Origin: Bacillota bacterium
GTDB taxonomy: Bacteria; Bacillota_E; Symbiobacteriia; JAMDAP01
Direction of reading: 5' to 3'
Length of the DNA stretch: 18,423 nt
NCBI GenBank assembly: GCA_023484675.1
Contig: JAMDAP010000039.1
Span: forward strand, 1 to 18,423
Numbering within the stretch: position 1 is the stretch's first letter; each line of letters begins with the position of its first letter. Shown piece after piece: positions 14,182 through 18,423 of this stretch. A model generated the notes under the pieces. The model ran no database searches and was not told where the DNA came from. It saw only the letters and a program-made list of their open reading frames with translations. The translations under genes were made by a program, and so were the position numbers.

Positions 14182-15078
14182 TTGAAGCGTTCCTACACCT
14201 CCTGGCTGGCCGACGGCGCCTTGTTCCTGGTGGCCCTTGGCTGGGGCTTCAACTTTGTGGTCATCAAGTGGACCCTGGGCCAAATGACGCCCTTCTACTA
14301 TCTGGCGCTGCGCTTTGCCCTGTCACTGCTGGTGATGCTGCTCATCGCCGGGCGGCGGCTGACCGGCCTCAGCCGGCGGGAGTGGCGCAACGGCCTGATC
14401 ATCGGCCTCTTTCTGTTCGGCGCCTTTGCCACCCAGACCGTCGGGCTGCAGTACACCACGCCCGGCAAGTCCGGTTTCATCACCGGGCTCAACGTCGTTT
14501 TGGTGCCCTTGCTGCAGTGGGGCCTGTCGCGGCGATTCCCTGGCTACAACGCCCTGGTTGGCGCCGTGCTGGCCACGGCCGGCCTTGGCCTGCTGTCGCT
14601 CAACGGCAGCCTGCACCTGGCCCTGGGCGACCTGCTAACGCTGATCTGCGCCCTTCTGTACGCGGGCCATATCGTGGCCATCAGCAAGCTGGGCCGGGGG
14701 ACCGACCCGTTGGCCCTGGCGGTCCTGCAGATTGGGGTGGCTGCTGCGGGCAACGTGGTTATGGCCCTGCTGCTGGAGCCGGCGCCTACCGGCCTGACCG
14801 CCTTCTCGGCCGGGTCCATTGTCTATGGTGCCCTGGTGGGAACGGTCCTGGCCTTCTCCGTTCAGACCGCGGCCCAGCGCCTGACGCCACCCTCCCACAC
14901 GGCAGTCATTCTCAGTGCGGAGGCCATGTTCGCGGGCCTCTTTTCCATCCTGCTCTGGGGCGAGGCGGTGACCGCCCGCTCCCTTCTGGCCGCCGGTCTT
15001 ATCCTGGGCGGTATCATCACGGCCGAACTGCGCAGCGGTAATCCGGCGGAAGTGCCGCCAGTAGAAATGCCTGTGTAG
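14182..15078 (+). CDS. EamA/DMT-family permease
   Basis: Drug/metabolite transporters of the EamA type are inner-membrane exporters of amino acids or other metabolites with ten helices in two repeats. This 298-residue protein has the expected two halves (about 8-140 and 148-285), with FLVALGWGFNFVVIKW in helix 1, FATQTVGLQYTTPGKSGFIT in the first half, and HTAVILSAEAMFAGLFSILL with a GEAVTARSLLAAGLILGG ending in the second. The start chosen is the TTG at 14182 with GAGGG six bases upstream. An ATG at 14116 sits directly on a GGAGGA with no spacing, and the longer open frame adds sequence without membrane character. The substrate is unknown; its place between two OFOR operons may be chance. 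Confidence 0.88.
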   Translation: MKRSYTSWLADGALFLVALGWGFNFVVIKWTLGQMTPFYYLALRFALSLLVMLLIAGRRLTGLSRREWRNGLIIGLFLFGAFATQTVGLQYTTPGKSGFITGLNVVLVPLLQWGLSRRFPGYNALVGAVLATAGLGLLSLNGSLHLALGDLLTLICALLYAGHIVAISKLGRGTDPLALAVLQIGVAAAGNVVMALLLEPAPTGLTAFSAGSIVYGALVGTVLAFSVQTAAQRLTPPSHTAVILSAEAMFAGLFSILLWGEAVTARSLLAAGLILGGIITAELRSGNPAEVPPVEMPV

Positions 15079-15175
15079 CGTTTTCACAGGTAGTTCGGCG
15101 GCTCCAACCGCGCCACGAGATGCCGGATTGAGTCAGTGAGATGCTGTTTTTTCGAGACGAAATGCCGTTTGGGTC

Positions 15176-15204
15176 TAGGCAAAGGGACGTACCTAAGCGA
15201 TAAT
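15176..15204 (+). promoter_or_regulatory. Candidate promoter of the fused-subunit OFOR operon
   Basis: TAGGCA (15176-15181) and GATAAT (15199-15204) are 17 bp apart, with four of six and five of six consensus bases. The expected start near 15211 leaves a leader of about 145 nt that contains the hairpin at 15221-15251. Confidence 0.4.
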
Positions 15205-15220
15205 GGTGGGTAGAAACAGG

Positions 15221-15251
15221 GGATTAACCAAGCGGTTGCTTTGTTAATTCC
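15221..15251 (+). promoter_or_regulatory. Long imperfect hairpin or operator in the OFOR leader
   Basis: GGATTAACCAAGC (15221-15233) pairs with GCTTTGTTAATTCC (15238-15251) around a GGTT loop: twelve of thirteen positions pair, with one mismatch and one bulged T. It is AT-rich compared with its surroundings, has no T-run after it, and lies just after the candidate start site. It could be a repressor site or an RNA structure. Confidence 0.5.
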
Positions 15252-15356
15252 ATTGATCACACCATGCCTTGTTGCAGGTTCGAGAGCCAGGTGACGGAGC
15301 GGAACCGCCCTTCGCCTGACTTTGGCGTGTGGCAGGGCCTAGGAGGAGGACTGAGC

Positions 15357-16367
15357 ATGTCCAAAGGAATGCTCCCCACGGTCACCGACGAGTACGGCTT
15401 TTACGAAATGCGCTTTGAATCCATCGGTGGCCTGGGGGCGCATCTGGCTGGACAGATCCTTGCCGAAGCGGGGGTCTTGGGCCAGGGGCTGAACGGCGCC
15501 CACTTCTCGTCTTACGGGTCAGAGAAGAAGGGTTCGCCGTTGAAATCGTTCGTGCGGCTGTGCGCACCCGATCAGGAGGTGCGCACGGCGGCGCCGGTTA
15601 CCCAGCCGCATCTGGTGGCCGTGTTCCACGAGGCGCTGATCAAGACCGAAAAGGTGGCGGCGGGCCTGCGTCCCGAAGGCATCATTCTGCTGAACACCAC
15701 CCGCAGCCCAGAAGAGATGAAGGCAAAGCTCGGGCTGGAGGCCGGTACCATCGGCGTCATTGACGCGCTGAAGATCGCCGTCGAGGAGAAGACGCGAGTC
15801 AACACGGCCATGCTGGGCGCCATCGCCCGCGTTGCCGATTTCATCGATCCCGATGTGGTGCGTGATGCCATCAAGCGGACCTTCGAGAAAAAGTACCCGC
15901 AGCTGGTGGCCGCCAACCTGCGCACCTTCGACCGCGGCTACGAGGAACTGAAGCTGGTGAAGTTCAAGGCTGCGCCAGGCGCTCAGCCCAAGCCCTTTGC
16001 CAAGCCCGGCCCCCTCTACGGATACCTGGATGCGCCCATGGGAGGCGCGATCGTCAACCCCGGCAACTCTGCCCTGAAGGACCTGTCCGCCTCCCGGCAG
16101 GGCTTCCTGCCTGAGTTCATCCGCGAAAAGTGCACAGACTGCGCTCAGTGCGACCTGGTCTGCCCGGACTTCTGCTTCACCTGGGAAGAGGGTCAGGACA
16201 AGCGCGGCCGGCCGGCCATGGTCTTGAAGGGTATTGACTACCAGTACTGCAAGGGCTGCCTGAAGTGCGTGGAGGCCTGCCCGTTTGACGCTCTGGTGGC
16301 GGCACGTGAGAACGAAGGCTACGCCGAACAGCACCGCGCGCCCCGCAACCTGGTTCTGCACTTCTAG
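15357..16367 (+). CDS. 2-oxoacid:ferredoxin oxidoreductase, fused gamma-delta subunit
   Basis: Residues 12-200 are the gamma (catalytic-dimer) domain of an OFOR: RFESIGGLGAHLAGQILAEA, then SSYGSEKKGSPLKSFVRL. Residues 250-315 are a delta, ferredoxin-like domain with two [4Fe-4S] motifs: C259, C262, C265, C269 (CTDCAQCDLVCP) and C298, C301, C304, C308 (CKGCLKCVEACP). A linker rich in Pro and Lys (about 203-220) joins them. The start is the ATG at 15357 with AGGAGGA nine bases upstream; the frame extends to 15264 but upstream residues look non-coding. It is followed after 25 bp by the fused alpha-beta gene, and the two together supply all four classical OFOR subunits. Pyruvate or a related 2-oxoacid is the likely substrate, unproven. 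Confidence 0.92.
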   Translation: MSKGMLPTVTDEYGFYEMRFESIGGLGAHLAGQILAEAGVLGQGLNGAHFSSYGSEKKGSPLKSFVRLCAPDQEVRTAAPVTQPHLVAVFHEALIKTEKVAAGLRPEGIILLNTTRSPEEMKAKLGLEAGTIGVIDALKIAVEEKTRVNTAMLGAIARVADFIDPDVVRDAIKRTFEKKYPQLVAANLRTFDRGYEELKLVKFKAAPGAQPKPFAKPGPLYGYLDAPMGGAIVNPGNSALKDLSASRQGFLPEFIREKCTDCAQCDLVCPDFCFTWEEGQDKRGRPAMVLKGIDYQYCKGCLKCVEACPFDALVAARENEGYAEQHRAPRNLVLHF

Positions 16368-16392
16368 CCCAAGCAAGGAGAGGTGAGTCGTC

Positions 16393-18423
16393 ATGGCCGT
16401 AGTCCGCAAGGAAGAATCCGCCCTGCTGAAGGGGAAACCCACCCAGAAGCAGGACTTCAAATCCGGTAACGAGATGGCCGCCGTGGCCATCGCTCAGATC
16501 AATCCCCACGTCATGGGCTACTACCCCATCACGCCTTCCACGGAAATCGCCGAGTTTCTGGACGAGATGAAGGCGGAGGGGGAGCACAGCATCACCATGA
16601 TCCCTGCCGACGGCGAGCACGGCGCGGCGGGCATCTGCTTCGGCGCCTCCACCGGCGGTGGCCGCGTGGTCAACGCCACATCCGCCAACGGCCTGCTGTA
16701 CTCCCTGGAGCAGCTGCCGGTGCAGTCCGGCTCCCGCCTGCCAATGGTCCTGAACCTGGTCTGCCGCGCCGTGTCCGGCCCGCTGGACATCCGCGGCGAC
16801 CACAGCGACCTGTACTTCGCCATCCACGCGGGCTGGCCGATCATCATGGCCCGCAACCCGCAGATGGTCTACGACTTCAACGTCATCGCCCCGCGGCTGG
16901 CGGAGCACCCCGACGTGCGGCTGCCGGTCATCGTGGCCTACGACGGCTTCTTCACCAGCCACCAGAAGCGGCGCGTGTCTTACTTTAATGATAAGCAGAC
17001 CGTCCAGGAGTTCGTCGGGCCCTACCTGGAGACCGTCACCACCCTGGACCCGCGTCACCCGGTCACGGTTGGACCCTACATGAACGACCCGGACCTCATC
17101 AACAACAAGTACCAGCTGCACCTGGCCATGGAGGCCGCCGGCCGCGTGGCCCAGTCCGTCTTTGCCGAGTATGCCCGGGTCTCCGGACGCAGCTACGGCC
17201 TGGTGGACGCCTACCGGACCGAGGACGCCGACGCTGTCGTCTTCCTGCTCGGCTCCGCCGCCGATACCGCCAAGGACGTGGCCGACAAGATGCGGGCGCA
17301 GGGCCACAAGGTCGGCGTGCTCGCGCTGAACGTCATCCGTCCCTTCCCGGCCGAGGAGATCCGCAAGGCCCTCAAGAACGCCAGGGCCGTTCTGGTGGGC
17401 GAGCGCGCCGACTCTTACGGCTCCGCCGGCGGCATGATCAGCCAGGAAATCAAATCCGTGCTGATGGATGGCGGCCTGACGAACGTCAAGGTGCTGACCC
17501 GTATCTATGGCCTGGGCGGCAAGGACTTCTACCCCGAGGACGCCGAGGTCTTCTTCCGGCTCGCGCTGGAGACGGCCGAAACCGGCAAGGTGGCTGTGCC
17601 CTTCGACTACTACGGCACCACCGCCACCACCGGCAACAAGCCGACCGTCGTTGTGCCGCCCCTCAGCTACGAGGAGACCCATACCGGCCTGGTCAAGGTC
17701 AACCGCGATGAGGCCACCGGCGAGCTCAAGGTGGTTCTGCCGCCCCCGCGCGCCCTGACCGGCAAGGCCAAGAAGATCGCCCCAGGTCACGGCGCCTGTC
17801 CCGGCTGCGGCATCTTCGGCGCCCTGGACCAGTTCTTCAGGGGCCTTGAGGGCGACATCGTGGTGCTCTACCACACCGGCTGCGCCATGGTGGTCACCAC
17901 CGGCTATCCCTTCTCCAGTCACCGCGTGACCTACATCCACAACCTGTTCCAGAACGGCGCTGCCACCCTGTCCGGCGCGGTGGAGATGTACTACGAAAAG
18001 GTCCGCCGCGGCGAGATTACGGCCCCGGCCGGCGACGAGCTGACCTTCGTCATGGTCACCGGCGACGGCGGCATGGACATCGGCATGGGCCCGGCCATCG
18101 GCACGGCGCTCCGCAACCATAAGATGATTATCGTTGAGTATGACAACGAGGGCTATATGAACACCGGCGCCCAGCTGTCCTACTCGACGCCTATGGGCCA
18201 CATGACCTCCACGTCCCACCCGGGCGCGACCTCCTTCGGAAAGACCTTCCACCACAAGGACACCCCCCAGATCATGGCCGCCACCAATATCCCGTACGTC
18301 TTCACCGGTACCGAGGCTTTCCCCCAGGATCTGATGAAGAAGGCCGCCAAGGCCCAGTGGTACGCCAAGAACGTCGGCCTGGCCTACGGCAAGCTGCTGA
18401 TCACCTGCCCGCTCAACTGGAAG
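16393..18423 (+). CDS. 2-oxoacid:ferredoxin oxidoreductase, fused alpha-beta subunit (cut by window end)
   Basis: The frame is open from the ATG at 16393 (AAGGAGAGGTGA upstream) to the last base, 677 codons with no stop. The alpha part has YYPITPSTEIAEF (YPITP at 44-48), EHGAAGICFGAST, ATSANGLLYSLEQLPVQSG, GDHSDLYFAIHAGW and VAYDGFFTSHQ, which resemble pyruvate:ferredoxin oxidoreductase. The beta part begins near residue 460: GHGACPGCGIFGALD (C469, C472), HTGCAMVVTTGYPFSS (C497), ThDP motif VTGDGGMDIGMG (557-565), EYDNEGYMNTGAQLS, and C672 in LITCPLNW completing the [4Fe-4S] set. By comparison with KorB, perhaps 80-100 residues lie beyond the window. It forms an operon with the gamma-delta gene. 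Substrate likely pyruvate or a similar 2-oxoacid; not decided by sequence. Confidence 0.93.
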   Translation, partial: MAVVRKEESALLKGKPTQKQDFKSGNEMAAVAIAQINPHVMGYYPITPSTEIAEFLDEMKAEGEHSITMIPADGEHGAAGICFGASTGGGRVVNATSANGLLYSLEQLPVQSGSRLPMVLNLVCRAVSGPLDIRGDHSDLYFAIHAGWPIIMARNPQMVYDFNVIAPRLAEHPDVRLPVIVAYDGFFTSHQKRRVSYFNDKQTVQEFVGPYLETVTTLDPRHPVTVGPYMNDPDLINNKYQLHLAMEAAGRVAQSVFAEYARVSGRSYGLVDAYRTEDADAVVFLLGSAADTAKDVADKMRAQGHKVGVLALNVIRPFPAEEIRKALKNARAVLVGERADSYGSAGGMISQEIKSVLMDGGLTNVKVLTRIYGLGGKDFYPEDAEVFFRLALETAETGKVAVPFDYYGTTATTGNKPTVVVPPLSYEETHTGLVKVNRDEATGELKVVLPPPRALTGKAKKIAPGHGACPGCGIFGALDQFFRGLEGDIVVLYHTGCAMVVTTGYPFSSHRVTYIHNLFQNGAATLSGAVEMYYEKVRRGEITAPAGDELTFVMVTGDGGMDIGMGPAIGTALRNHKMIIVEYDNEGYMNTGAQLSYSTPMGHMTSTSHPGATSFGKTFHHKDTPQIMAATNIPYVFTGTEAFPQDLMKKAAKAQWYAKNVGLAYGKLLITCPLNWK

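Noticed and set aside
15079..15356. A T-box or known riboswitch in the leader of the second OFOR operon
   Set aside because: No T-box sequence, antiterminator or terminator with a T-run was found; only the single hairpin at 15221-15251 stands out.
16177..18255. A 692-codon open frame on the minus strand
   Set aside because: It lies wholly antisense to the ends of the two OFOR genes, is low-complexity (Gly, Val, His, Asp rich), and mirrors codon bias in GC-rich coding DNA. The plus strand has clear catalytic motifs.

Overview
The window looks like a chromosomal piece of a GC-rich Gram-positive (Firmicutes-type) anaerobe or microaerobe, possibly thermophilic. The signs are strong Shine-Dalgarno sites (AGGAGG-like), frequent TTG and GTG starts, a PerR-type regulator, an RsbR/S/T stressosome cassette, a CotS/APH-like kinase, short-loop CydA, and two 2-oxoacid:ferredoxin oxidoreductases (OFORs). 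The species cannot be fixed from sequence alone. No tRNA, rRNA, CRISPR array or insertion sequence is visible.

Layout. (1) 1-960: a small-molecule kinase-like gene whose 5' part is broken by a 126-bp perfect direct repeat, followed by a strong terminator. (2) 1006-4106: cydAB (cytochrome bd quinol oxidase) on the minus strand, divergent from a PerR/Fur-family regulator; their shared intergenic region carries two palindromes. (3) 4110-4404: remains of an MFS transporter gene, apparently start and end joined out of frame. (4) 4495-6821: a promoter, a CCCACG repeat and a terminator-like hairpin ahead of an M42 metallopeptidase, then a double-domain GNAT acetyltransferase. (5) 6838-10930: a tightly overlapping five-gene minus-strand operon, GAF-HD-GYP phosphodiesterase, RsbR, RsbS, RsbT and an RsbT-like/RsbX-like fusion, behind a near-consensus sigma-A promoter. 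(6) 11215-13870: korAB, a two-subunit OFOR. (7) 14182-15078: an EamA/DMT permease. (8) 15357-18423: a second OFOR built from two fused polypeptides (gamma-delta, then alpha-beta), the second cut by the window end.

How it fits together. The two OFORs point to ferredoxin-based 2-oxoacid metabolism with oxygen-sensitive FeS enzymes. Cytochrome bd next to a PerR-like peroxide sensor fits defence against low oxygen. The stressosome operon contains no sigma factor, RsbU, RsbV or RsbW in view. It starts instead with a c-di-GMP phosphodiesterase, so the likely output is second-messenger turnover rather than SigB. This operon is the most interesting system in the window. Roles come from motif recognition by eye; no database search was run.
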